From an uncultured Lentisphaerota bacterium (GTDB lineage Bacteria > Verrucomicrobiota > Kiritimatiellia > CAIQIC01): a stretch of DNA of 64,000 nt. Below, one piece after another: positions 34,051 through 42,400 of this stretch. Location: positions 38,024-102,023 of the forward strand of contig CAIWHP010000244.1 in assembly GCA_903912445.1 (NCBI GenBank). Direction: 5' to 3'. Position 1 is the first letter of the stretch; every line of letters begins with the position of its first letter. Position numbers and translations under genes: made by a program. Under the pieces are notes generated by a model. It ran no database searches. It was not told the origin of the DNA and was given only the letters and a program-made list of their open reading frames with translations.

Positions 34051-35187
34051 TTATTTTCCGCTCATGATCCGGCGGATGTAATCGGTTTCGTCCTTCAGAT
34101 AGGGCGCACCATCGGCGCGGAGAATACACGTATTCCACACCGCGGGCTCGTGGGAAAATCTGCGCCGCCAGGATTCCACCGGATAAATCGTCTGCGTGCG
34201 GCCATTGACGAAGTCCCAGCAGTAGGCGGCGATCTTCTGCTCGCGCATGAAGCCCAGCAGCGGATCGAAGTGGCCGCCGCCCGGCCGCGCCTTGTATTCC
34301 GTGCAGAGCAGCGGCCGGCCGAGCCGCCGGAGCGACCGCGCCACCCGCTGGAATTCGGCGGTTGGACTGTAGCTGTGGAAGGAAACCACATCGCTGTTGG
34401 CCAGCTGGACCTGCTTGGTCGCATCGAGTTCGTCGAGCCGGCCGCTGTCGCGCCATACCGCGGAGGTCAGCGGTTGCGAGGGGTTGACCTCGCGCGCCCA
34501 GACGAACGCCGCCTTGAGCAGCGGCAAAACCAACTCCGGTTTGCTGCGTGGTTCCGCTGGAGTCGGGCGCACGCCGCCATCGAAGTTATCCGGCTCATTC
34601 CACAGATCCCACGCGAGCACGCGCCGGTCGTTGGCGAAACGTTTGAGCACGCCCTGCACGTAGGGTTTCAAGTGAGCCTGCTGCGCGCCGTCCTGCAATA
34701 CGGCCAAGCCCGGTGACTGGATCCAGAGTGCATTGTGCGTGTGCGGACGCGGCTCGCCCTGCGGCCCCCACTGCGGATACGGATTCCAACACGAATCAAA
34801 GAACACAAACAGGGTCTTGATGCCGTGCCGGTCGGCGATGGCGAGGTAACGATCCATGCGTTCGAGCAAGCCGGCGCTGTCGTGTTTCCAGAGCAGGTCG
34901 TGCAGGAAGACACGCATCGAGTTGAAGCCCAGCGCCTGCGCATAGCCGAGTTCGCGCTCGATGGTCGCCGCATCGAACGTCTCCGCACGCCACATCTCCA
35001 GCTGGTTGCCGGCGGTGCTGGGCGAAAAGTTCGCGCCGGCAAGGAACGGCTGCTGTGAGTGCCACGCCTGCGCGCGCTTCTGGCTCCAGCGGCCGGGCGC
35101 GTCGACCGGCACAGGGGCACTGGCGTCCCCTCGCAGCGGGCACGTTACCAGCAAACCGGTCAGCAGGATGAGCAGACGAGCGGTCAT
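34051..35187 (-). CDS. GH5-like glycoside hydrolase (tandem paralogue)
   Basis: A 378-aa secreted enzyme starting M-T-A-R-L-L-I-L-L-T-G-L. It has the same landmarks as its downstream paralogue: N-Q-L-E-M-W, F-N-S-M-R-V-F-L-H-D-L-L-W, V-F-F-D-S-C-W, acid/base Glu in A-W-D-L-W-N-E-P-D-N, nucleophile Glu in P-L-L-C-T-E-Y. Differences cluster after the fourth strand, for example the loop after W-N-E-P-D-N, so the two copies may differ in substrate. The ATG at 35187 overlaps the stop of the upstream sulfatase as ATGA, which indicates coupled translation. Confidence 0.78.
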   Translation of the reverse strand: MTARLLILLTGLLVTCPLRGDASAPVPVDAPGRWSQKRAQAWHSQQPFLAGANFSPSTAGNQLEMWRAETFDAATIERELGYAQALGFNSMRVFLHDLLWKHDSAGLLERMDRYLAIADRHGIKTLFVFFDSCWNPYPQWGPQGEPRPHTHNALWIQSPGLAVLQDGAQQAHLKPYVQGVLKRFANDRRVLAWDLWNEPDNFDGGVRPTPAEPRSKPELVLPLLKAAFVWAREVNPSQPLTSAVWRDSGRLDELDATKQVQLANSDVVSFHSYSPTAEFQRVARSLRRLGRPLLCTEYKARPGGGHFDPLLGFMREQKIAAYCWDFVNGRTQTIYPVESWRRRFSHEPAVWNTCILRADGAPYLKDETDYIRRIMSGK

Positions 35188-36566
35188 GGTTGCTTCGGTG
35201 TCTGTTTCTCGGCCGCTTGGCCGGCGTGCTTGCGCGGGGCGGGCGGAATGATCTGCGGTTTCAAGCTCGTGCGCCAGCCGTCGAGTACGGCGCGCAGGGC
35301 CTGGCGGCGTTCCGGTTCTTGCGCGGCGAGGTCCCTGGCTTCGCCGGGATCGTCGGCGAGGTTGAACAGCTCCTGCCGGTTCGCGCCTTCCTCGTCGAGC
35401 ACGACCAGCTTCCAGTCCCCCTGCCGCACAGCGGAAAGATGTGATGCGGGTTTGCCTTGTTCGCGCGCGTGGCGCCACTGGGCATGGTCGGTGGTCCGCC
35501 AGAACAGTGCTTCATGCGGCACGGCGTTACTGGTGCCGGAGAGAAACGGCAGCAGGTTGACTCCATCGGTCTCGCCCGTCGCGGCGCCGGCCGCCGCCAG
35601 GCACGTCGGCATCACGTCCATCGCCGAAACCGGCGCGGCATAGGTGCGGTCCCCCGGCAGCGTGCCCGGCCAGTGCGCGACGAACGGTACGCGCACGCCG
35701 CCCTCATAGAGATCGAACTTCTGCCCGCGATAGGGTCCGTTCCGCGTACCCAGCACCAGCGGTTCGGCGCCGTTGTCGCTGAGAAAAAACGTGAGCGTCC
35801 GCTCTGTGAGGCCGGCGTCCTGCAGCGCCTGCCGCAGGCGGCCGACGTTTTCATCGAGATTGCTGATGATGGCGGCGGCCATCTGGCGCTTCGGGTCCAG
35901 GTGCGCAAACTTGGCGAGGTCGGCCGGCTTGGCCGCCTGCTTCAGGTGCGCCGCGGTATAGGCCAGATGCAGGAAGAAGGGCTTGTCCTTCCAGGCGCGG
36001 AGCCGCGCGCAGGCCTCGGCGGTGAGCAGGTCCGTGCCATAGCCCGGGCAAACCTGCTCGACGCCGTTGCGCGAATAGGTGGGATCCAGATAGGAACCGA
36101 AGGCCCCGAAGTAGCCGAAGAACTCATCGAAGCCGCGGTTGCGCGGCGCATACTCGAACTTCAGGCCCTTGCCGAGATGCCACTTGCCGACCAGCGCGGT
36201 GGCGTAGCCGGCCGCGCGCAATTGCTCCGGCAGCGTGGGGATGTTCCGGTCCAACCCGGTATGCGCCGTATCGAAAGGCCGGTTGTCCTCGTAGCCCAGC
36301 CGCTGTGGATAGCGCCCGGTCAGCAACATCGCGCGCGTCGGCGCGCACATCGGCTGCACGTAGCCAGCCGTGCAGATCACGCCTTCGCGCACGAGGCGGT
36401 CGATGTTGGGCGTGGGAATGTCCCGCGCGCCGCAAAAGCCGAGGTCGCCCACGCCGATATCATCCAAGACGACGAGCAGGATGTTGGGCCTGGCGGGGGC
36501 CGCCGGCGCGGCGCGGGCCGGGGCCAGCCAGAACGCTGCACACAACATCAGGAGGACACGTTTCAT
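35184..36566 (-). CDS. Secreted sulfatase, Cys-type (CAPTR)
   Basis: A 460-aa exported sulfatase. After the signal peptide (M-K-R-V-L-L-M-L-C-A-A-F-W-L) comes V-V-L-D-D-I-G-V-G-D, and the maturation motif C-A-P-T-R-A-M-L-L-T-G-R with Cys 74. G-K-W-H-L-G-K and F-F-L-S-D-N-G-A-E-P complete the metal and sulfate site. The ATG at 36566 was chosen for the signal peptide; a longer start exists at 36602. Two palindromes lie 40 bp and more upstream. It is coupled to the GH5-like gene downstream, so desulfation and cleavage are probably co-ordinated. Confidence 0.92.
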   Translation of the reverse strand: MKRVLLMLCAAFWLAPARAAPAAPARPNILLVVLDDIGVGDLGFCGARDIPTPNIDRLVREGVICTAGYVQPMCAPTRAMLLTGRYPQRLGYEDNRPFDTAHTGLDRNIPTLPEQLRAAGYATALVGKWHLGKGLKFEYAPRNRGFDEFFGYFGAFGSYLDPTYSRNGVEQVCPGYGTDLLTAEACARLRAWKDKPFFLHLAYTAAHLKQAAKPADLAKFAHLDPKRQMAAAIISNLDENVGRLRQALQDAGLTERTLTFFLSDNGAEPLVLGTRNGPYRGQKFDLYEGGVRVPFVAHWPGTLPGDRTYAAPVSAMDVMPTCLAAAGAATGETDGVNLLPFLSGTSNAVPHEALFWRTTDHAQWRHAREQGKPASHLSAVRQGDWKLVVLDEEGANRQELFNLADDPGEARDLAAQEPERRQALRAVLDGWRTSLKPQIIPPAPRKHAGQAAEKQTPKQP

Positions 36567-36605
36567 GTAGCTTCTTTCGCCTGAAGGCTCATCGTCCGTC
36601 AATGC

Positions 36606-36655
36606 TCTTCCAAGGCTTGGAAGCCGGCAGCGCTATTTTCCCAAGCCTTGCAAAA
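36606..36655. promoter_or_regulatory. Two palindromes, 31-bp phased, before the CAPTR sulfatase gene
   Basis: TCTTCCAAG-G-CTTGGAAGC (centre 36615) and TTTCCCAAG-C-CTTGCAAAA (centre 36646) lie 31 bp apart, between the 3' end of the GH106 gene and the sulfatase start at 36566. The near edge is 39 bp from the start codon. Confidence 0.65.
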
Positions 36656-36659
36656 AGTT

Positions 36660-39600
36660 TCATTTTGGCGACACGTTTTCCTGCGTCCGCAGCATCACCG
36701 GGCCGAGCAGACCGGACGGGACGAGCGGCGTGTCCTTCCGGTAATGGCGGCAACTGGTGAAGGTATAGCGCCCGGAGGTACGCGGCGTACCATTGAGGAA
36801 CCACGCAGGCCATGCGAGCAGCGTCTCGAAATCCTTCCACTCGGCATCCACCGGCAGTTGCTCATCGCCCACCAAGCGGTTGACCCACAGATTGACGACG
36901 GAAATTTCCAGCTCGTTTTGCCCGGCGCGCACCGCGCTGGAAATGTCCACGCGATACGGCGGCTTCCATGCGATCCCGCAGTCCTTGCCGTTGACCCGCA
37001 CCCGCGCCATCACCTCCACGGAACCAAGATCCAGAAGAATTTTGGATTGCGGATTGCCCCTTGCGGATTGGAAGTTGAAAGCATTCTTATAAACCGCGGT
37101 GCCGGAGAAATACTTGATGCCTTCTTCCGCGCGCTTGCTCCAGTCTTGAAGCTGCTCAAAGACAAACTCGCCGGGCCGCCTGCCCTGAGCGGAGTCGAAT
37201 GGGCCCCACTTGGGGTCGAACGTCACCTGCCAAGGGCCGGCGATTTCCTGCGGCGGTGGCAAGGCAAGCTTGAGTTGGCGCGTCTGGCCGGCGGCATTCT
37301 TGATGACGTAGTCGCCGGACTGGCCGATCAAGCTGTTCACGAGATCGAGTGCGTCCGTCGCCACATCCGCACCGCCGGCCGGGCGGACCTTGGCCAGCTC
37401 GGCGATCTCGGTCTCCGTGAGCGGGCGGTCGAAAGTTTGCAGCCCGGCCAACTCGCCTGCAAACGGCGCAACCTTGCGCTCATGCGCCACACCCAGACCG
37501 GGATGTACCTTCAGCGGACTCTTCAAGCCGGTATGCACCTGCTGGCCGTCGAGGAAAAGCGTCGGTATGGCGTCGCGATAGACAATCGCCACGTGGGTCC
37601 AGCCGGCGAGCGGCGCGGCAAAGGCCAGCGATGTGGAGAAATATTGGGCGCCGTGTTCGTGTACGCAGACGCCATTGCGGCCGACGGCGAAACCCGCACC
37701 AGCATGACCCGCACCCCAGACCTCGTGGCCCGGCGGCGGATAGAGCGCGTCGTTGCGCGGCAACTTGGCGACGGTGCCAACGGAGGCCTCGCGCGGCAGC
37801 GCAGTATCGAGCGCAGGCTTGGCCCACGCCACGATGCTGAAGGTGTTGAGGTTCGTGGCCACGGCAGGCTTCGCCGCCGGCTTATCGCCACGCAGCAATT
37901 CCTCGCCATTGCGCGTGACGGACACCCAGCGGTCCGGTGCCGCGCCGGGACGGAAGACGACGAAGACCGAGCCGCAGGGCTCCAGCGCCAACGGGATGCG
38001 CGTCACGCCGTCGGCCTCTTCAAACGCGGAAACCGGCATGCTGCGTCCAGATTCCGGTTGCCAGAATTCGGGCCGCTTCCCGGTGACGCGGAAGGAACAC
38101 AGCGCCGAAACATTTTTGGCCTCGCCGTTGGCGACGAAGTAAATATCCGCATCGCCGGCGCGGCGGTGAATGAACGACAAGCTCTCGCCCTCGAAATCCG
38201 GCGCGAGTTTGTCCTGCGCAAAAACTTCCGCCATCGTCCGTCCGGTCGTGATGCGCTTGGTGTCCCACAGCGAGGCGGCCAGCTTTTCGATCTCAGTATC
38301 GCACCGCGGAAATCCCGCAAGGCCGGGCGCGCCTTTGGGCCGCGGGCCGCCGATGACACGCGCGCCGGCATCCACCAGCTCGCGGACTTTCTGCGCCGAG
38401 GTCACCGTCAGGCGGTCGGTGTCCGGCAGCACGAGATAGCGGTAGCTCGCGCCCGAGGGCAGCACGAGCCGGCCATCCTTCACAGCCAGCTTGAGCAACA
38501 GCTCCGAGGAGCAGTGGTCATAGTCGTAGCCCGCCGGAAGATCCCATTTGATGTTATCCACGTGCAGCGGCGCGCCCTCGCCAGGGAAAAAACAGACATC
38601 AGCGACGAAGCTGCCCTGCTGAAGCAAATACTGGCAGCGTGTCAGGTAGTCCATCCACGGCTGCATGTAGGAGAACCAGGTGTTGAACCGATCCACGTGC
38701 TGCCCCCACTTCCGGTGCGTCAGTCCGGGGATCATGTTGGCGTAGGCCTGATGCGCGGAGAGGTGGAAGACCATCCGGTTGAGCCCCTCGCAATATTTCC
38801 TGTCGCCCTGCGCCTTGAGCGTGAACGGATGATCGCGCCAGCCGCGGTCGGAGGTGAACGCCTCCGCGCCGATCACCGGCCGGCCGTAGGTGTGTGCGGC
38901 GGAGGCCATCACTTTGGTGGAAAGCTCATAGCCATGCCCGGTCTGCACGTTGGGGAACAGGCCATCGCCTCGCGACCAGAATTCGCTGACCGGGAAATCG
39001 CACGCGCCGGCATAGGCGAGGTTGTCGATGCACAGGTGGCCGTAGGCCTCGGTGGAAAACTTGATGCCAAACGGCCGCGCCAGCTCGCGCAGGCGGACTG
39101 AATAATTGTCGCGGATCATTTCGCTGACGGTCTTCCGCATGTCCCACAGGAAGCGTTCAGTAAGTTCCGCGCTGCCGACCACGCGGCCCGCGAGCACCGG
39201 CAGCCACGGCCGCACGTCGTAGCCGCGCCGCGCGCGGAATTCCGCCGGGAACGTCGCCGTCCAGTTCTGCCCGCCCGCCTCCCAGCTATCCACATGGACA
39301 TAGGTCAGCGCCTTGCCCGCCAGCGGTCCGGCGTCGGTGAAGATCTTTTTGAGGAAGCCCTCGTAGTGCGTCTCGATGCCGGTCGCGGCGAGGCGGTCGC
39401 ACTCCAAACCAATGGCCGCGTTCGGACACGGCCGCGTCATCTTGAAATTCGAGGCGTGCCCGCAGCGCAGCACGAGCCACCTGCCTGGCGGCGCGTCCCA
39501 CGCCAGACGGCCGTCCGGCCCCATGCGGTCGGTCAGATCAATCACGCGTTCAAGAGGCGTCACCGCGTCCGGCGGCAAGAGCGCGGCCTTGCCCTTCGGC

Positions 39601-40253
39601 AGCAGCCAGCTCGTGCCGTCCTTTATATTGAGTTCCGGAATGCGATAGTCGCGCGCCTGCGGCGACGACGGCGCGGGCATCGCGACCACGGCGATGTCGC
39701 GGTAGGAATCAATTTTCTGCACCTGCTCGACCACCTTCGCGCTGATGCTCGCGCCGGGCCGCAGCCACGCCGTTAGATTCTGCCGCGAGACTGCCGGCTT
39801 CGGCAGGACTTGATTCACCTGCTGCCCGCCAGCGATTTCCGTCTCGCTCCAATACAGTTTTTGCATCGAGCGGTCCGGTGTGACATGCGGGCCGCCGCTG
39901 CCATAGCCGAAGTCCACCGAGAGGTCGAACTCCAGGCCGAGGCGGCCACATTCGCGGAACGCCCACTGCATGCAAGCGTGCCACTCCGGCGAACAACCGG
40001 TCACCTTGCCATCCGGCGCCCACGCCATGCCGCTGACTTCCATCCAAATCAGCCCACCGATGCCGGCACGCTGGAGCGCCTCAAGGTCGGCGGTGATGCC
40101 TTCCTTGCTGATATTGCCGTTGATCCAGAACCAGAACACCCACGGCTTGGCCGCGTGCGGCGGCTGCGCGAACCCGCGCTCCAAGTCGGCGGCCACCGCG
40201 CCGCCCAGCAGCGTGCCGCACATCGCCAACACCATCAGCATGCTTTTTTTCAT
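36660..40253 (-). CDS. GH106-like alpha-L-rhamnosidase with inserted LamG-like domain
   Basis: A 1197-aa secreted enzyme (AGGAGG site before ATG 40253; signal peptide M-K-K-S-M-L-M-V-L-A-M-C). The N-terminal region has F-W-F-W-I-N-G-N-I-S-K-E-G-I and G-L-I-W-M-E-V-S-G, then V-H-V-D-S-W-E-A-G-G and S-T-E-A-Y-G-H, typical of GH106, which removes alpha-linked rhamnose. Residues about 800-955 are a LamG/concanavalin-like insert (F-S-I-V-A-W-A-K ... L-F-L-D-G-Q-Q-V). The C-terminal galactose-binding-like domain has I-L-L-D-L-G-S-V-E-V-M-A-R-V-R-V-N-G. Two tracts in this domain, at 37040-37080 and 37182-37204, look like interspersed repeats translated in frame. Confidence 0.85.
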   Translation of the reverse strand: MKKSMLMVLAMCGTLLGGAVAADLERGFAQPPHAAKPWVFWFWINGNISKEGITADLEALQRAGIGGLIWMEVSGMAWAPDGKVTGCSPEWHACMQWAFRECGRLGLEFDLSVDFGYGSGGPHVTPDRSMQKLYWSETEIAGGQQVNQVLPKPAVSRQNLTAWLRPGASISAKVVEQVQKIDSYRDIAVVAMPAPSSPQARDYRIPELNIKDGTSWLLPKGKAALLPPDAVTPLERVIDLTDRMGPDGRLAWDAPPGRWLVLRCGHASNFKMTRPCPNAAIGLECDRLAATGIETHYEGFLKKIFTDAGPLAGKALTYVHVDSWEAGGQNWTATFPAEFRARRGYDVRPWLPVLAGRVVGSAELTERFLWDMRKTVSEMIRDNYSVRLRELARPFGIKFSTEAYGHLCIDNLAYAGACDFPVSEFWSRGDGLFPNVQTGHGYELSTKVMASAAHTYGRPVIGAEAFTSDRGWRDHPFTLKAQGDRKYCEGLNRMVFHLSAHQAYANMIPGLTHRKWGQHVDRFNTWFSYMQPWMDYLTRCQYLLQQGSFVADVCFFPGEGAPLHVDNIKWDLPAGYDYDHCSSELLLKLAVKDGRLVLPSGASYRYLVLPDTDRLTVTSAQKVRELVDAGARVIGGPRPKGAPGLAGFPRCDTEIEKLAASLWDTKRITTGRTMAEVFAQDKLAPDFEGESLSFIHRRAGDADIYFVANGEAKNVSALCSFRVTGKRPEFWQPESGRSMPVSAFEEADGVTRIPLALEPCGSVFVVFRPGAAPDRWVSVTRNGEELLRGDKPAAKPAVATNLNTFSIVAWAKPALDTALPREASVGTVAKLPRNDALYPPPGHEVWGAGHAGAGFAVGRNGVCVHEHGAQYFSTSLAFAAPLAGWTHVAIVYRDAIPTLFLDGQQVHTGLKSPLKVHPGLGVAHERKVAPFAGELAGLQTFDRPLTETEIAELAKVRPAGGADVATDALDLVNSLIGQSGDYVIKNAAGQTRQLKLALPPPQEIAGPWQVTFDPKWGPFDSAQGRRPGEFVFEQLQDWSKRAEEGIKYFSGTAVYKNAFNFQSARGNPQSKILLDLGSVEVMARVRVNGKDCGIAWKPPYRVDISSAVRAGQNELEISVVNLWVNRLVGDEQLPVDAEWKDFETLLAWPAWFLNGTPRTSGRYTFTSCRHYRKDTPLVPSGLLGPVMLRTQENVSPK
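37040..37080. repeat. GGATTGC repeat tract inside the GH106 reading frame
   Basis: GGATTGC occurs at 37044-37050 and 37051-37057 and GGATTG again at 37065-37070. On the coding strand this reads AATCC-GCAATCC-type repeats and encodes F-Q-S-A-R-G-N-P-Q-S-K. This kind of repeat is familiar from intergenic DNA; here it is in frame. Confidence 0.55.
37182..37204. repeat. Interspersed CCTGAGCGGAGTCGAA-type repeat in the GH106 frame
   Basis: The segment at 37182-37204 begins GCCCTGAGCGGAGTCGAA and ends TGGGC, so its ends pair. It belongs to a familiar class of bacterial interspersed repeats and is translated here as F-D-S-A-Q-G-R-R. The gene stays open through it. Confidence 0.6.
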
Positions 40254-40320
40254 CGACTGTCCTCCTGCCTTCCCCCGAGCATAGAAGCGGCCACCGGTTG
40301 CGGCGGGAAGCCGCCTCTGC

Positions 40321-40339
40321 CTTTCCAAGGCTTGGAAAT
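40321..40339. promoter_or_regulatory. Single palindrome upstream of the GH106 gene
   Basis: CTTTCCAAG-G-CTTGGAAAT, centre 40330, lies 67 bp before the GH106 start and 15 bp after the stop of the upstream sulfatase gene. No second copy is seen 31-32 bp to either side. TATGCT occurs on the minus strand at 40283-40278, a possible -10. Confidence 0.6.
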
Positions 40340-40354
40340 CCGTGCGTGCCTCCG

Positions 40355-42352
40355 TCACTTCGCCGCCGGGTCGCCGCGTTGGGCCGCGCGGAAATTCCAG
40401 GCGCGCACCGGCTTCGCCGCGTTCTCCGGCAGATATTGGATGGATTCGATTTCGACGGGCGCTTTGTCGGCCGGGAGATAGAGGCGGACAATCTGCAAGC
40501 TGCCTTTGATGGGCACGGCGACGGTCACGTCCTGCCAGTCGGCGCCGGCGGGCAGCGTGAACTTTACGGTCTGGCCTTCCTTGGTGAATTCTTCCTGGTC
40601 GGTGGTCTTCCACTGGACCTTACCCTCGCCGCCGGCGGCGCTGCGCGCGCGCAGCTTGAGCGTGAGCGGGCCGGCGTGCTTGACCTGCGCGGTGCCGAGG
40701 AACGGCGCGCGGCCATCGGCCTCGACGCGCAGTGCGCCAGCGGCAACCGCGATCTTGCAGAACTTGGGCACGAGCCCGGCCGCCGGATCGGCGTTCGCGG
40801 GCGCGGCCTTGGCGGCCGCCTCGGGCCGCGGCTTGTAAGCGGGGTTGGGCTTGGGATAGAGCGCGCCGGTATCCTTGACGAACGCGTCAATCAACGCATC
40901 GAGTTCCCTCACCTTGTCCGGCATCTGCGCGGCGAGGTTTTTCGTCTCGCCGAGATCGTCGCGCAGGTTGAACAATTCGCGCGTGCCTTCATAGCGGTCC
41001 GACCGCTCACTGAAGCGGCGGATCAATTTCCAGTCGCCCTGGCGCACGCTCACGCCGGGGACGAGGTGCGGGAACCAGGTGAAATAGGCGTCGCGCGCGA
41101 GCTTGCCGGTCCCGCGCAGAACGGGCGCATAGGAAACGCCATCGAGCTTCTGCTGCGGGTTGCGCGCCAGTCCAAGCAGGTCGAGCACGGTCGGATAGAC
41201 ATCAATGTGGCCAACGATCACGTCACTCGTGGCGCCGGGCTTGATGTGGCCGGGCCACACCCACATCAGCGGGACGCGCGTGCCGCCCTCGTAGAGCGTG
41301 CCTTTGCCATCGCGCAGCGGCGTGTTGACCGTCGGCGGCTGCGTGCCGGCCCACTTGCGCCAGTTGAGGATGAAGGGATCATCGCCCTTGCGCTTTTGCG
41401 CCTTGCCGTCCTCGGCAGTGTTGCTGTGGCAGTTACCGCCGTTATCGGAGTTGAAGATGATGATCGTGTTCTCCGCGAGGCCAAGCCGGTCGAGGGTGTC
41501 GAGGATGCGGCCGAAGCATTCGTCCACGCTCCGCAGCATCGAGGCCATGATCGGGTTGCCCTGCACGCCGCGCGGGTCCTTCTTGCCGGCAAACTGCTTC
41601 GTGTATTCCTCCTTGTGGCCCCAGGGCCCGTGTACGCCGTAGCTCCAGAGATTAAGGAAGAACGGCCGGTCCTTGTTCTGGGTGATGAACTTCTCCGCCT
41701 CGGCGGCGAGGCGATCCACGATGTACTCGCCTTGCGGCCCATCGGTGATCGTGCCGACGCGCGTCTTGCCGCGCGGCTCGCCGGTCGGCAGCACGCCGTA
41801 GGGCGAGAAGTACTCGCCCGGCGGCCCGGGATCGGGATGGCAGTGGAACGCGACGTCGAAGCCCTGCTGCTCCGGCCAGTGCGGTTGCGTCAGCCCCAGA
41901 TGCCACTTGCCGATGTGCGCCGTGCGGTAGCCCGCGTCGTGCAGCGCCTCGGCCAGCGTGTACTGCGCAGGCTCGAGGTAGTTTTTGCTCTCCGGCATGA
42001 GCAGCGGCGCGTTCGCCGGCGCGACGTCCGGCAGAAATTTGTGGCCCGGTGCCTGCGGCGGCTGGTGCCCGCTGGCACTGGTGATGCCGTGCCGCGCGGA
42101 GTATTGCCCGGAGAGCAGCGAGGCGCGCGTCGGCGAACACAGCGGCTGCGCATAGGCAGCGGTGAAGCGCATCGCCTGCTGCGCGAAGCGGTCCATGCGT
42201 GGCGTCTCATAGTACTTCGACCCATACGCGCCGCAGTCCATCCACCCCATGTCGTCCACGAGGAAGAGGATCACGTTCGGCTGGCGCGCTTCGGCGGCCA
42301 CAGCGGCCGCGGCCAGCAGCAGACTGCACAACAGGATGGCATAGCGTTTCAT
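40355..42352 (-). CDS. Secreted sulfatase, Cys-type (CSPTR), with C-terminal beta-sandwich domain
   Basis: A 665-aa exported sulfatase. It has a signal peptide, F-L-V-D-D-M-G-W-M-D, maturation motif C-S-P-T-R-A-S-L-L-S-G with Cys 72, G-K-W-H-L-G at about 127-132, and I-I-I-F-N-S-D-N-G-G-N. The catalytic part ends near residue 500. A Pro/Ala-rich linker (P-E-A-A-A-K-A-A-P-A) then leads to a beta-rich domain of about 150 residues (L-T-L-K-L-R-A-R-S ... D-V-T-V-A-V-P) that may bind carbohydrate. The added domain makes it longer than the other sulfatases here. The ATG at 42352 was chosen over 42370 for the signal peptide. Confidence 0.92.
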   Translation of the reverse strand: MKRYAILLCSLLLAAAAVAAEARQPNVILFLVDDMGWMDCGAYGSKYYETPRMDRFAQQAMRFTAAYAQPLCSPTRASLLSGQYSARHGITSASGHQPPQAPGHKFLPDVAPANAPLLMPESKNYLEPAQYTLAEALHDAGYRTAHIGKWHLGLTQPHWPEQQGFDVAFHCHPDPGPPGEYFSPYGVLPTGEPRGKTRVGTITDGPQGEYIVDRLAAEAEKFITQNKDRPFFLNLWSYGVHGPWGHKEEYTKQFAGKKDPRGVQGNPIMASMLRSVDECFGRILDTLDRLGLAENTIIIFNSDNGGNCHSNTAEDGKAQKRKGDDPFILNWRKWAGTQPPTVNTPLRDGKGTLYEGGTRVPLMWVWPGHIKPGATSDVIVGHIDVYPTVLDLLGLARNPQQKLDGVSYAPVLRGTGKLARDAYFTWFPHLVPGVSVRQGDWKLIRRFSERSDRYEGTRELFNLRDDLGETKNLAAQMPDKVRELDALIDAFVKDTGALYPKPNPAYKPRPEAAAKAAPANADPAAGLVPKFCKIAVAAGALRVEADGRAPFLGTAQVKHAGPLTLKLRARSAAGGEGKVQWKTTDQEEFTKEGQTVKFTLPAGADWQDVTVAVPIKGSLQIVRLYLPADKAPVEIESIQYLPENAAKPVRAWNFRAAQRGDPAAK

Positions 42353-42391
42353 AGTTGCTCCCGGACTCACAACGGCCCGGCTCTGATAATA

Positions 42392-42400
42392 TTTTCCAGA
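42392..42400. promoter_or_regulatory. Half palindrome upstream of the CSPTR sulfatase gene
   Basis: TTTTCCAGA, the left arm of the window-wide palindrome, lies 39 bp before the start at 42352. The right arm is not recognisable. The spacing from the start codon matches the sites before two other sulfatase genes. Confidence 0.3.
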
